Part shown: piece after piece, positions 1 to 8,726 of the stretch
Position numbering within the stretch: position 1 is the stretch's first letter
Layout: each line of letters opens with the position of its first letter
Assembly (NCBI GenBank): GCA_020634245.1
Contig: JACKCC010000007.1
Location: 434,001-498,000 of the forward strand
Length of the DNA: 64,000 nucleotides
Source: Ardenticatenaceae bacterium
GTDB taxonomy: Bacteria; Chloroflexota; Anaerolineae; Promineifilales; Promineifilaceae
Reading direction: 5' to 3'
Notes under the pieces: model-generated
The model's database searches: none
Told to the model about the DNA's origin: nothing
What the model saw: only the letters and a program-made list of their open reading frames with translations
Made by a program: the position numbers and the translations under genes

Positions 1-111
1 ACCTTTTTTAACGGCCGTGCTGACCTGGCCGCACAAATATCAAATTACGTCCAAAAAGTAGGCGGCGAACGCCTTTGGTACCGATTAACCAATGTCCAAA
101 CAGCCAATTAA
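1..111 (+). CDS. C-terminal end of an unidentified protein (partial)
   Basis: Reading frame 1 is open from the window edge to a TAA at 109-111 and gives 36 residues ending in WYRLTNVQTAN. It carries an ACGGCCGT octamer read as Asn-Gly-Arg, as many genes here do. The fragment is too short to name a family. It lies just upstream of the kinase/phosphatase cluster on the same strand, but a good promoter separates them, so a shared operon is not implied. Confidence 0.5.
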   Translation, partial: TFFNGRADLAAQISNYVQKVGGERLWYRLTNVQTAN

Positions 112-132
112 CGCTTTTCACACAATGACTTC

Positions 133-162
133 TTGATTAAATAGGCCCGGTCAACTTATAAT
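133..162 (+). promoter_or_regulatory. Predicted sigma70-type promoter of the kinase cluster
   Basis: TTGATT at 133-138 and a perfect TATAAT at 157-162 are separated by 18 bp. Transcription would begin near 169, about 25 nt before the kinase ATG, with a purine-rich AAAGGAAAGG in between as ribosome binding site. Confidence 0.6.
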
Positions 163-194
163 TGAGCCAGTAAAGGAAAGGTACACAATAAACT

Positions 195-2150
195 ATGGGG
201 CGATTAACAACCAGACAACTTGCTACCAAGCGCAGTCGTAAAAAGAAGTTAAACCAAAAAGCCAGTTTACAACCCGGTGACATGCTGCAAGACCGGTACC
301 GTATCGTTGGAACTTTAGGAGTTGGCGGTTTTAGCTCGGTTTATCAAGCTCGCGACATGCGCTTTTCCAACGTGACCAAGTTGTGCGCCATCAAAGAGAT
401 GGTGATTGCTGCCCCAGACCCCCAAATTCGTGAACTGACCATTAAATCATTCGAGCGGGAAGCAAGTATGCTGGCCATGCTCGATCACCCCGCCATTCCC
501 GATGTCTCTGATTATTTTACCGAAGGCGATCGCAGCTATTTAGTCATTGATCTGATTCGGGGTAAAGATTTGGAAGTGTGGCTGGAAGATCAGAAGGATT
601 ACCTGGATCAAGAAACTGCCCTGGAGTGGATGACGCAGTTATGTGATGTACTGGCCCATTTGCATCATCAAAAACCACAGCCCATCGTTTTTCGTGACCT
701 CAAGCCTTCCAACATCATGCTGGATCAGTATGCCCGTATCCGTATCATCGACTTTGGTATTGCCAAATTATTTGAAACAGACCGCAAGGGCACGATGATT
801 GGTACGGAGGGCTATTCGCCACCGGAACAGTATCGCGGTCAGGCGACTCCGGCTGGTGATATTTATGCGCTGGGGGCTACTTTCCATCATTTGCTAACTC
901 GTCAAGACCCGCGCCTGGAACCACCTTTTACTTTTGCCGAACGGCCGATTCACGCTGTAAATCCTAGTATTTCACCGACTTTTGAATCGGTCATTATGCG
1001 CTGCCTCTCTTATGATCCCAAAGATCGTTACAAGGATGCCTCGGAACTGCTGGAGGCTTTGAATGTCGTCAGTCAGGCCAGCAAACCCATTACAGGGGAA
1101 ACGACGCTTACGCCTCAAGCCATTCCCTACGCCATGGACGGTAAAGCTACGCCTGCCTATGCGGAACAAGGCCCGGCTATCATCAAAGAAGGACATATCC
1201 AGCCAATCTGGACGTTTAAGTGTGAAGATGAAATCCGGTCGAGAGCGGCCGTTACCCAGGATACGGTTCTGGTTGGCGCCTATGACAATAATTTGTACGC
1301 TTTGTCACGGGAAAAAGGAGAGTTCATCTGGAAATTCCCGGCTCAAGACGGGTTTGGCTCCTCCCCGCATGTGTATCAAGACTCTGTACTCATCGGGTCG
1401 GTAGATAAGCATTTGTACTCGCTGGTGGTGAAAAACGGCCGTGTTAACTGGAAATATCAGACCCAGGCCCCTATTTACTCTTCTCCCGTAGAACGCTTCG
1501 ATCACATTTTCTTCGGTTCCGATGATGGCTATCTTTATGCATTAAGCTCGCAAGGACGGCTGGTTTGGAAGGCCAATGCCTACAGCCCGGTCCGTTCCAC
1601 ACCCTTCGCTGATGATGAGCGCATCTACTTTGGCACAGAAGGCGGGTACGTCTTCTGCCTGGAATTGGCCAGCGGCAAGGTGAAGTGGCAGACGCAGGCC
1701 AAACGAGCTGTAACGTCTTCACCTATTGTAGCGGAAGATATTGTATTTTTCGGCTCAATGGACTCAACCATTTACGCTCTGGATGCTGGCTCTGGCTACA
1801 CGATCTGGCGCTCGCGTACTCGCCGGCCCATTATTTCTTCACCCATCGTCAAAGATGATATGGTCATCATTGGTTCTTCTGATGGCAGTGTATATGCTGT
1901 GGACCTTGGAAGCGGCCGTCAAATGTGGACATTTGAAACAGAAGGCCAGGTAACCTCGTCTCCGGCGATCTGGGAAGATTCTGTTTACATTGGTTCAACC
2001 GATGGTTGTGTGTATTGTTTAAGTGCCAAACGAGGAGAACTCCGCTGGCAGTTCAAAACGCAAGGACCTGTTATTTCGCCGCCAACCATCGTCGATGGCG
2101 TCGTTTATGTTGGATCAACTGACCATTTGATCTATGCCTTGCCGGTGTAG
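195..2150 (+). CDS. Ser/Thr protein kinase with C-terminal PQQ-like beta-propeller
   Basis: Hanks-type kinase that should phosphorylate Ser/Thr on partner proteins. The kinase domain spans about residues 34-290: Gly-rich loop GVGGFSSVY (42-50), ATP lysine in CAIKEM (K67), catalytic RDLKPSN (D168, N173), metal-binding DFG (D186) and activation segment GTEGYSPPEQ. After a short linker, residues about 330-651 are successive repeats of the type (V)YALD..G...W....T..V.SSP, a PQQ/quinoprotein-like propeller. I see no membrane helix or signal peptide, so the propeller is probably cytoplasmic and serves as a scaffold or ligand sensor rather than an extracellular domain as in PknD-like kinases. It heads a co-directional run with a phosphatase, a vWA protein and an FHA protein. 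Confidence 0.93.
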   Translation: MGRLTTRQLATKRSRKKKLNQKASLQPGDMLQDRYRIVGTLGVGGFSSVYQARDMRFSNVTKLCAIKEMVIAAPDPQIRELTIKSFEREASMLAMLDHPAIPDVSDYFTEGDRSYLVIDLIRGKDLEVWLEDQKDYLDQETALEWMTQLCDVLAHLHHQKPQPIVFRDLKPSNIMLDQYARIRIIDFGIAKLFETDRKGTMIGTEGYSPPEQYRGQATPAGDIYALGATFHHLLTRQDPRLEPPFTFAERPIHAVNPSISPTFESVIMRCLSYDPKDRYKDASELLEALNVVSQASKPITGETTLTPQAIPYAMDGKATPAYAEQGPAIIKEGHIQPIWTFKCEDEIRSRAAVTQDTVLVGAYDNNLYALSREKGEFIWKFPAQDGFGSSPHVYQDSVLIGSVDKHLYSLVVKNGRVNWKYQTQAPIYSSPVERFDHIFFGSDDGYLYALSSQGRLVWKANAYSPVRSTPFADDERIYFGTEGGYVFCLELASGKVKWQTQAKRAVTSSPIVAEDIVFFGSMDSTIYALDAGSGYTIWRSRTRRPIISSPIVKDDMVIIGSSDGSVYAVDLGSGRQMWTFETEGQVTSSPAIWEDSVYIGSTDGCVYCLSAKRGELRWQFKTQGPVISPPTIVDGVVYVGSTDHLIYALPV

Positions 2151-2207
2151 GTGGATATTTGATTAGTTATTGTTTGACAAAACCATTTGATAAAACTGGA
2201 ACAAACC

Positions 2208-3191
2208 ATGAATGAATCCGCACCAATGAGTGGACAAGATGATTTTGAAAGCGGTATTACTAATGCCGATGAAACGATACATGACGAATATGCCGATCTG
2301 GATGAAAAGGATTCTGGTGCGGTTGAGGATGAAGAATTTATGGGCATTATTGAAATCCCAGGCATAAAAAGTTCAACATTAGCAGATGTAGACGAGGGCA
2401 CAAATGCGGCCAAGCATGACGCCAATTTATCTGTGGCTTTTGGCTGCTCCGTAGGCGCGGTACGGCAGCGCAATGAAGACTCCTGCCTGGTATTTTCGAC
2501 CGGTTCTGGCGGCCATTTTGCTTTGATGCCCTTCGGACTTTACATTGTGGCTGATGGGATGGGCGGCCATACAAATGGACACGTAGCCAGTAAAACTGCT
2601 TCCCGCGTAGCGGCTCGCTATATTTTGGAACGTATTTACCTGCCGCTGTTGCATGATGATGGCGGATTAAGCCAGACTCCCATTCAAGAGGTTTTGGTCA
2701 ATGCGGTGCAGGCAGCGAATACGGCCGTTTTCCAGGCCGACCTCGACTCAGACAGTGGGACAACGCTCACCATTGCACTGGTACTGGGCCGACGTCTGCA
2801 TGTTGCCCACGTCGGTGACAGCCGCCTCTACCTGCTGGCTGACAATGAACTGCGGGCTGTGACCAGTGACCATTCATTGGTACAGCGGCTGCAAGATGTG
2901 GGCCAACCGGCAGATGACATCACATTTGCTCAAATCCGGCACGTGCTGCTCCGGGCCGTTGGGCAGGTTGAAGAGGTGGAAGTAGATACTTACATGCGCC
3001 TGCTGCCGCGGAATGGCAAATTACTGCTGTGTACCGACGGCTTATGCGGCCCTGTCTCAAACGAAGATATGCAAAAGATTCTGGAGCAGAATATATCGCT
3101 AGAACAAATGGTTAACGATTTGACGGACGCAGCGATGAAAGCAGGTGGTTACGATAATATTACGGCCATTGTTGTAGACTTTGTATTTTAA
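2208..3191 (+). CDS. PP2C-family protein phosphatase with acidic N-terminal extension
   Basis: Metal-dependent Ser/Thr phosphatase, presumably reversing the action of the kinase encoded just upstream. From the ATG at 2208 (327 aa) the PP2C core covers about 72-327: RQRNED (86-91), DGMGGH (116-121), SGTT (183-186), GDSR (203-206), TDGL (276-279) and GGYDN (313-317), so the Asp residues that bind Mn/Mg are all present. The first 70 residues are strongly acidic and look disordered. A TTG at 2187 would add seven residues, but only the ATG has a GGA motif at proper spacing. It is 57 bp from the kinase and 14 bp from the next gene, which suggests co-transcription. Confidence 0.92.
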   Translation: MNESAPMSGQDDFESGITNADETIHDEYADLDEKDSGAVEDEEFMGIIEIPGIKSSTLADVDEGTNAAKHDANLSVAFGCSVGAVRQRNEDSCLVFSTGSGGHFALMPFGLYIVADGMGGHTNGHVASKTASRVAARYILERIYLPLLHDDGGLSQTPIQEVLVNAVQAANTAVFQADLDSDSGTTLTIALVLGRRLHVAHVGDSRLYLLADNELRAVTSDHSLVQRLQDVGQPADDITFAQIRHVLLRAVGQVEEVEVDTYMRLLPRNGKLLLCTDGLCGPVSNEDMQKILEQNISLEQMVNDLTDAAMKAGGYDNITAIVVDFVF

Positions 3192-3205
3192 CTGGCAGCC
3201 CATTT

Positions 3206-4660
3206 ATGTCTGACGAGTTTGATTATTACGCCATCCTGGGCGTACCGCAGAGCGCATCGGACAGCGTGATTCGTGATGCATTTGCGAAAAGTCTGTCGCA
3301 GTTTCCCGCCGATGTGAACAAGCAGGAAAATCCGGCTTATGAACGGATTATGCTGGCTTATTCTGTCTTGAGCGATCCAGTACGGCGGGAAACGTATGAC
3401 TCGTTGTTGGCGGAAACGGCCGTTTCCCCCCTCCAGGTCACCATCCAAACAAGCCGGGATCAGCTTCCCATCTCCGAATCCCCACAGCTCGTTTACCTGC
3501 TCGTCAACGTCAATCCACCTGAATCCGAAATCCAAACCAGCCAACCCATCAACCTCAGCCTCGTCATCGATCGTAGCACGTCCATGAAAGGCGAACGCCT
3601 CGAATACATCAAATCAGCCCTGGAACTCCTCATCAACAAACTGTCCCCGGAAGACATCATTTCCGTCATTAGCTTCAGCGATCGTGCCGACGTTGTCATC
3701 CCCTCTCAGCCAGTAGCCGACAAAAAAAGCCTGATCTTCAAAATACGAAGCATCTACACCTCCGGTGGCACAGAGATTTTTCAGGGCCTCAACGCCGGCA
3801 TGAAAGAATTGCGCCAGGTAAACCTGACCCAATACAACAACCACCTCATCTTATTAACCGATGGGCACACCTATGGCGACGCCGATCAATGCCTGAGCCT
3901 GGCGCAGCAAGCCGCAAAATTGGGGATTGGCTACAGCGCATTTGGCCTCGGCTCAGAATGGAACGATCAATTCCTTGACCAACTCGTGTCGCCATCAGGT
4001 GGACAATCCCAGTACATCGAAAACCCGGCCCAAATTCTCGATTATTTACAGCGACGCATCAGCGGCCTGGGCACAATCTACGCCCATGACCTGCGCCTGT
4101 CAATGGAATTCCCTAAATTCATCACTCCTAAATTCGGCTTCAAACTGCATCCGTTTGCCCAACCTGTTACCGTTGATTCCGATGAATTAAAACTGGGCAA
4201 CATAGAAGGTCGCCACCCACTATCTTTTTTGCTCGAACTCAATATCGAACCCCAAAAGATGGAAAACCGGCTTACCCTTTCATTCAACTTCACAACAAGC
4301 CAGCCGCAACAAAGCTTCAAACACCGTCATCAAATCACCGTCTTGGAAAACGTCGCCCCGCTGCCACCACCAACTGAAATAGTCAAAGCTGTCAGGCTGT
4401 TAAACATGTACCGCATGAATGAAAAAGTGCTGGATGAAGTTGATGCCGGTCAATTAGAATCGGCCACTAAACGCATGAAGCATTTGACAACCCGCTTGCT
4501 GGAAGCCGGACAAACCCGGCTGGCCCAGCAAGCCTATCTCGAAGGCGAACGACTGTCCAATCTGGGTGAGTTGTCACCGGAAGGACGCAAAAAATTAAAG
4601 TATGGCACGCGTGCCTTGCTGGCACAGACCATTATTAACCTGGATTTAGATGAAAAATGA
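3206..4660 (+). CDS. vWA-domain protein with degenerate N-terminal J-like domain
   Basis: Two domains. Residues about 5-65 resemble a DnaJ domain (FDYYAILGVPQSASDSVIRD, then YERIMLAYSVLSDPVRRETY), but the HPD tripeptide needed to stimulate Hsp70 is replaced by FPAD (33-36), so it probably does not act as a co-chaperone. Residues about 115-300 form a von Willebrand A domain with a complete MIDAS: DRSTS (D122, S124, S126), SGGTEIFQG and LTDGHTYGD. The C-terminal part is helical and unassigned. vWA proteins next to kinase, PP2C and FHA genes commonly act as scaffolds in threonine-phosphorylation circuits. Its stop overlaps the next start (ATGA), implying translational coupling. Confidence 0.88.
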   Translation: MSDEFDYYAILGVPQSASDSVIRDAFAKSLSQFPADVNKQENPAYERIMLAYSVLSDPVRRETYDSLLAETAVSPLQVTIQTSRDQLPISESPQLVYLLVNVNPPESEIQTSQPINLSLVIDRSTSMKGERLEYIKSALELLINKLSPEDIISVISFSDRADVVIPSQPVADKKSLIFKIRSIYTSGGTEIFQGLNAGMKELRQVNLTQYNNHLILLTDGHTYGDADQCLSLAQQAAKLGIGYSAFGLGSEWNDQFLDQLVSPSGGQSQYIENPAQILDYLQRRISGLGTIYAHDLRLSMEFPKFITPKFGFKLHPFAQPVTVDSDELKLGNIEGRHPLSFLLELNIEPQKMENRLTLSFNFTTSQPQQSFKHRHQITVLENVAPLPPPTEIVKAVRLLNMYRMNEKVLDEVDAGQLESATKRMKHLTTRLLEAGQTRLAQQAYLEGERLSNLGELSPEGRKKLKYGTRALLAQTIINLDLDEK

Positions 4661-5160
4661 TTACTTGTAAAGAGTGTGGAGCATCACAAGAGGAAGGAAC
4701 GCTTTTTTGCAATGAATGCGGCCGTTATTTAGCTGAAACATCGGCTAAAACAACCGTTGTTCTGCCTTTTTCCGATTTTGCTCAGCAAGCACCACAGCCG
4801 CCATTAGCCGGATTCAAGCCAGAACCGTTCACTGAACCGCTGTTCATTACCTTTATTATCCCTAGCAGCCGTCGCCGCTTCAGAATGGAAATGACCGATC
4901 AAATCCGCGTGGGGCGTCCCGACTCCGTTTCCGGCATTTTACCTGAACTAAATCTGGCCGATGATAGTGCAGCAGAAATGGGCGTATCCCGCATGCATGC
5001 GATTATTCAAGCCTCAAATCAAGGGTTGGTGCTTATTGATCTTGGCAGCACGAATGGAACGCTGCTAAACAACTCACCCCTATCCCCCCAATTACCTTAT
5101 CCGCTCAAAAACGGAGATGAAATCCGGTTTGGTGATTTATTGGTTCACATATTATTCTAA
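4657..5160 (+). CDS. Zinc-ribbon and FHA-domain protein
   Basis: A short zinc ribbon at the N-terminus (C4, C7, C18, C21) is followed by a linker and an FHA domain (about 75-167) with GR (86-87), SRMH (111-114) and GSTNGT (130-135), the residues that bind phosphothreonine. It is likely the reader of marks set by the upstream kinase. It overlaps the vWA gene by 4 nt and closes the cluster. Confidence 0.9.
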   Translation: MITCKECGASQEEGTLFCNECGRYLAETSAKTTVVLPFSDFAQQAPQPPLAGFKPEPFTEPLFITFIIPSSRRRFRMEMTDQIRVGRPDSVSGILPELNLADDSAAEMGVSRMHAIIQASNQGLVLIDLGSTNGTLLNNSPLSPQLPYPLKNGDEIRFGDLLVHILF

Positions 5161-5202
5161 TTAATGCCCGCTAAAATAATTTAGCAGTGAGAAGAGGTTG
5201 AG

Positions 5203-5442
5203 ATGATATCTGTAGTTGTGCACATTGCGAACGAAGATGCTATCGTTTGTGAATTAGATGATGTACCTGGAACAACTGACCAATTTATTCATTTACAGAA
5301 TCCCAGGCGTCGTGATGGAAAAGACCTTCACTATCTCGATGAAGAAGTAACAAGTATGCTTGTTCCCTGGCATCGTATTAACTTTATACAGCTGTTACCT
5401 TCTGCTGAAGCTGAAGAAATCATTGGTTTCGTAAGGGAGTAG
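5203..5442 (+). CDS. Small hypothetical protein (79 aa)
   Basis: A 79-residue acidic protein beginning MISVVVHIANEDAIVCELDD, preceded by a good ribosome binding site (GAGAAGAGGTTGAG ending directly before ATG). It appears to be mostly beta-strand with no signal peptide, membrane helix or metal motif. The length and a conserved-looking 'VPWHRINFIQLLP' section suggest a small beta-barrel that binds RNA or protein, but I cannot assign a family. Downstream, 5443-5534 holds no evident terminator. Confidence 0.65.
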   Translation: MISVVVHIANEDAIVCELDDVPGTTDQFIHLQNPRRRDGKDLHYLDEEVTSMLVPWHRINFIQLLPSAEAEEIIGFVRE

Positions 5443-5534
5443 CTGGAAAAATAACTAAATGTAATCTTGATAATTGCCTTGAGAATGCCACGAATCAGTT
5501 AATGGCATGCTCATAACAAAACCGTGTGAATCTA

Positions 5535-6269
5535 ATGGTTGAAAAAATTCCTTCCTCATTAGAACCGAGTGTACCCCGTTTGCTGCTTATTGTTGATGAT
5601 GAAGCGCGAATGCGGCGTTTTATCCGCATGAATATGGAGTTAGAAGGCTACCAGGTTATCGAAGCGGAAAATGGCCTCAAAGCGCTGGACCAAATTCGCC
5701 AGCACACGCCGGAACTGGTCATTATGGATGTGATGATGCCAGAGATGGACGGGTTTGAGACGCTGAAGCTGCTGCGTGAAATTTCGACGGTTCCGGTTAT
5801 TTTGCTCACTGTAAAAAGTGATGAAGAGGACAAAATTCATGGGCTGGGTCTTGGCGCAGATGATTATATTACAAAGCCGTTTAGTCCCCGCGAGTTGATT
5901 AGCCGGGTAACGGCCGTACTGCGACGTGCTGAATGGCCGGCCCCACCACCCAGAACCATACTCCGCATTGATGATCGTCTGTCAGTAGACTTCAACCGCC
6001 ATCAAGTCATCGTCGAAGGTGAACGCATCGATCTACGGCCGACCGAATATCGTTTACTCAACCACCTCATTCAAAATGCCGGCTGGGTTGTCCCCCACGA
6101 TACATTACTGGCTAAAGTATGGGGCTACGAATACCGTGATGAAACCCATTACTTGCGTCTATACATCAACTACCTGCGCAAAAAAATCGAGCGTGATCCG
6201 GCCCGTCCGGAATATATTTTGACAGAGCGGGGAGTAGGCTATCGCTTTGTCGATTTCAAACAAAGTTGA
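5535..6269 (+). CDS. OmpR/PhoB-type response regulator
   Basis: Two-component transcription regulator. The receiver domain (about 13-127) has the acidic pair DD (21-22), phospho-acceptor D65 in VIMDVMMPEMDG, T92 and K115 in DYITKPF. The C-terminal winged helix (about 142-244) has the usual LRPTEYRLLNHLI and RLYINYLRKKIE helices and ends in TERGVGYRF. A GTG at 5526 could add three residues. No histidine kinase is adjacent, so it is an orphan here. Confidence 0.93.
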   Translation: MVEKIPSSLEPSVPRLLLIVDDEARMRRFIRMNMELEGYQVIEAENGLKALDQIRQHTPELVIMDVMMPEMDGFETLKLLREISTVPVILLTVKSDEEDKIHGLGLGADDYITKPFSPRELISRVTAVLRRAEWPAPPPRTILRIDDRLSVDFNRHQVIVEGERIDLRPTEYRLLNHLIQNAGWVVPHDTLLAKVWGYEYRDETHYLRLYINYLRKKIERDPARPEYILTERGVGYRFVDFKQS

Positions 6270-6374
6270 GGAACTTGATGTCAGATAGATTCCTTCGCTA
6301 TCAAATTCATAACAGGCAAACAACAAATGATAGTGCAGCAATCGATATTATTTCTCAACATGCGACTTTAAATT

Positions 6375-8603
6375 ATGGATTACCAGGTAACATTAGACGG
6401 GGCTCAGTTTTTTGACCAGACCCAGACCTACCTTAGCGTAGAGGACCGCAAGCGCATTCAAAACGCATTCACACTGGCTCGTCGGGAACACGGTGAACAA
6501 CGTCGCAAATCCGGCGAGCTTTTTTTTATTCATCCCCTCACGGTTGCTTACTATTTATCCCAATATCATCTTGATGCATCAGCGCTGGTAGCGGCATTGC
6601 TGCACGATGTTGCCGAAGACACGCGGGTTGCCATCGAGGAAATCGAAGAAGAATTTGGTTCGGAAGTAGCCATGCTAGTTGACAGTGTGACCAAGCTGAA
6701 AGACGTTTCTCTCGGTATCGCACAAAATCGACGATTGACTCGCAAGGAAATCGAAGATGCCAGCCTGACCAAATTACTCAGCATCATGACCAAAGATGTG
6801 CGGGCTGTCATCATCAAGTTGTTCGACCGGCTGCACAATATGCGTACCATCGAGGCTACCCCTTATGATCGACAGGTTTACAAGGCCAATGAAACGCTAT
6901 CCGTTTATGCGCCGTTAGCCAACCGGTTGGGCATCTGGATGCTCAAGAACGAACTGGAAGCTCTATCCCTGGAAGTTTTGAACCGGAAAGCCTACTACAC
7001 GATCAAAAACCGGTTGGAAACCATTCACAAAGAACATCAAAGTGCCTACGACATCATTAGCGGACAGATTTTTAATTGTCTATTGGATGCTAATCTGGAT
7101 GTGCGCAATGTAATTCTCTCCCCGGAAAACATTTACACCGTTTATCAAGATCAGATTCGCAGCGGTGCTTCCTACCGGGATGTGGATAAAACCATGCGCC
7201 TGGTGATTTTAATGGCTGATTGGCCCTCCTGTTATCAAGCTCTGGGGCATTTGCACCAATTATGGAAACCGGTACCGGGCAAATTTGATGATTACATCGC
7301 CGTCCCCCGCGACAATTTATACCGCTCTTTGCATACAACGGTCATTCACACCAGCGGCCAACATTTGAAGCTGCGCATCAGAACACCAGCCATGGACAAA
7401 GTATCATCGGTCGGTGTTCTGGCTCGCTGGCTGTATGCCGATACGCCATTCTGGACACGCAGTGTTGCCGACAGGGTGGAGACCTTCCTGGCCAATATCA
7501 GCGGCAGCATCAAGTTAGAACCGCAAAATCCAACGGCCGCAGTGAAAGGGGTTGTGGAAGATGTATTTAGCAAGCAAATTCGGGTATATACGCCGCGCGG
7601 CGACGTGTTGGAACTGCCTCAGGGGGCAACGCCGCTCGATTTTGCTTATGGCATTCACACTGGACTGGGCGATCAATGCCATACCGCTTTTGTGAATGAA
7701 GCGCTGCATCCGCTGAACAAACCTCTCCAAGACGGCGACCGAGTTCACATTGTCAAAAAGCTCCGGGCACAGCCGCAGCGATCCTGGCTGGATGAGGATT
7801 TGGGGTACCTTACGACGAATTATGCCCGGTCACACGCCCGTCGCTGGTTCCGCCGTTTACCAGCGTCAACGGCCGTTGCCCAGGGCCGCCAACTCCTTCA
7901 ATACGAGCTGGACATGATCGGCTATCCCCAACATTCTCATCAAAACATTGCCGCTACCTTCAATCTGAAAACGACAGCCGACCTGTATTACAGCCTGGGA
8001 CGGGCCGAACTACTGCCCACAGTCGTATCCACCCGCATCCTTGAAGATAAATGGAACCTGGGACCATCACGAACCCTCGACCATGTCGTTTACACCACAA
8101 AAGGAGAAAAGCTGTTCATCACAAACGCCCACAACCGCAAAATTCAGCTTTGCGGCACCTGCCAGCCGGAATCACGCGATCCAATCATCGGTTTCTTGCG
8201 CGCTGATGGCGGGATAACCGTCCATAAAGAGGGCTGCCGCACATTGCGTACCGAACGACTTCCTGGCCGCACGCTCAAGCTCGGTTGGAGCGAGTCTTCA
8301 GCAACACGCCAGGTACGCCTGGTAACCATTCAGGTCGAAGTCTACGATCGTCCCGGCCTCTTATTTGAAATCACCCATCTGATGCAGCAGCAAGAAATCA
8401 ACATTGCATACATTCACACCCCTCCCAGGCTCCAGGGAGAAATGGACATCATTTTAACGCTGGAAGTACTCAGCCCGCGCCAATTGGTACGAGTACTGCA
8501 TCAAATCCACGCCCTGTCCAACGTGTCGGCCGTTCGCTGCCTGCACCAGGGGCCTCCCCCGGAACTCAATGGCCCGCCAACATCCCTCTACCGACCGGAA
8601 TAA
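6375..8603 (+). CDS. rsh: RelA/SpoT homologue (ppGpp metabolism)
   Basis: Long RSH enzyme, 742 aa. The N-terminal HD hydrolase looks intact: H53, HD 77-78, ED 81-82 and RLHNMRT (151-157). The synthetase domain (about 235-345) is recognisable from YRDVDKTMRLVI, GKFDDYIAVP and NLYRSLHTTVI, but in the strand where active synthetases carry E-x-Q-IRT this protein has K331-L-R333-IRT, so the catalytic Glu is gone. TGS (about 400-455), a Cys-containing zinc-finger-like segment (LCGTCQ...HKEGC) and a C-terminal ACT domain (VTIQVEVYDRPGLLFEITHL) follow. It is probably mainly a ppGpp hydrolase responding to the ribosome or metabolites; a second synthetase would have to be elsewhere. Confidence 0.93.
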   Translation: MDYQVTLDGAQFFDQTQTYLSVEDRKRIQNAFTLARREHGEQRRKSGELFFIHPLTVAYYLSQYHLDASALVAALLHDVAEDTRVAIEEIEEEFGSEVAMLVDSVTKLKDVSLGIAQNRRLTRKEIEDASLTKLLSIMTKDVRAVIIKLFDRLHNMRTIEATPYDRQVYKANETLSVYAPLANRLGIWMLKNELEALSLEVLNRKAYYTIKNRLETIHKEHQSAYDIISGQIFNCLLDANLDVRNVILSPENIYTVYQDQIRSGASYRDVDKTMRLVILMADWPSCYQALGHLHQLWKPVPGKFDDYIAVPRDNLYRSLHTTVIHTSGQHLKLRIRTPAMDKVSSVGVLARWLYADTPFWTRSVADRVETFLANISGSIKLEPQNPTAAVKGVVEDVFSKQIRVYTPRGDVLELPQGATPLDFAYGIHTGLGDQCHTAFVNEALHPLNKPLQDGDRVHIVKKLRAQPQRSWLDEDLGYLTTNYARSHARRWFRRLPASTAVAQGRQLLQYELDMIGYPQHSHQNIAATFNLKTTADLYYSLGRAELLPTVVSTRILEDKWNLGPSRTLDHVVYTTKGEKLFITNAHNRKIQLCGTCQPESRDPIIGFLRADGGITVHKEGCRTLRTERLPGRTLKLGWSESSATRQVRLVTIQVEVYDRPGLLFEITHLMQQQEINIAYIHTPPRLQGEMDIILTLEVLSPRQLVRVLHQIHALSNVSAVRCLHQGPPPELNGPPTSLYRPE

Positions 8604-8608
8604 CTCAG

Positions 8609-8671
8609 AGTGCCAGGCAAGGGGCGTATCATTTGGGGCAAACCAAGGCCGTTCGCCCCATGCCTGGCACT
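8609..8671 (+). repeat. 63-bp stem-loop element, copy A (AGTGCCAGGCA family)
   Basis: Arms AGTGCCAGGCAAGGGGCG and CGCCCCATGCCTGGCACT pair over 18 bp with one mismatch around a 27-nt loop. The 13 nt next to the 3' arm (8641-8653) match the conserved segment seen in the other copies. It lies between the RSH and PBP-like genes. There is no T-run, so it is not a classic terminator. Confidence 0.85.
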
Positions 8672-8726
8672 TTAACCCACCTGAACAACTTGCTTGCCAG
8701 AAACAGTCCTGGCACAATCCAGACCT

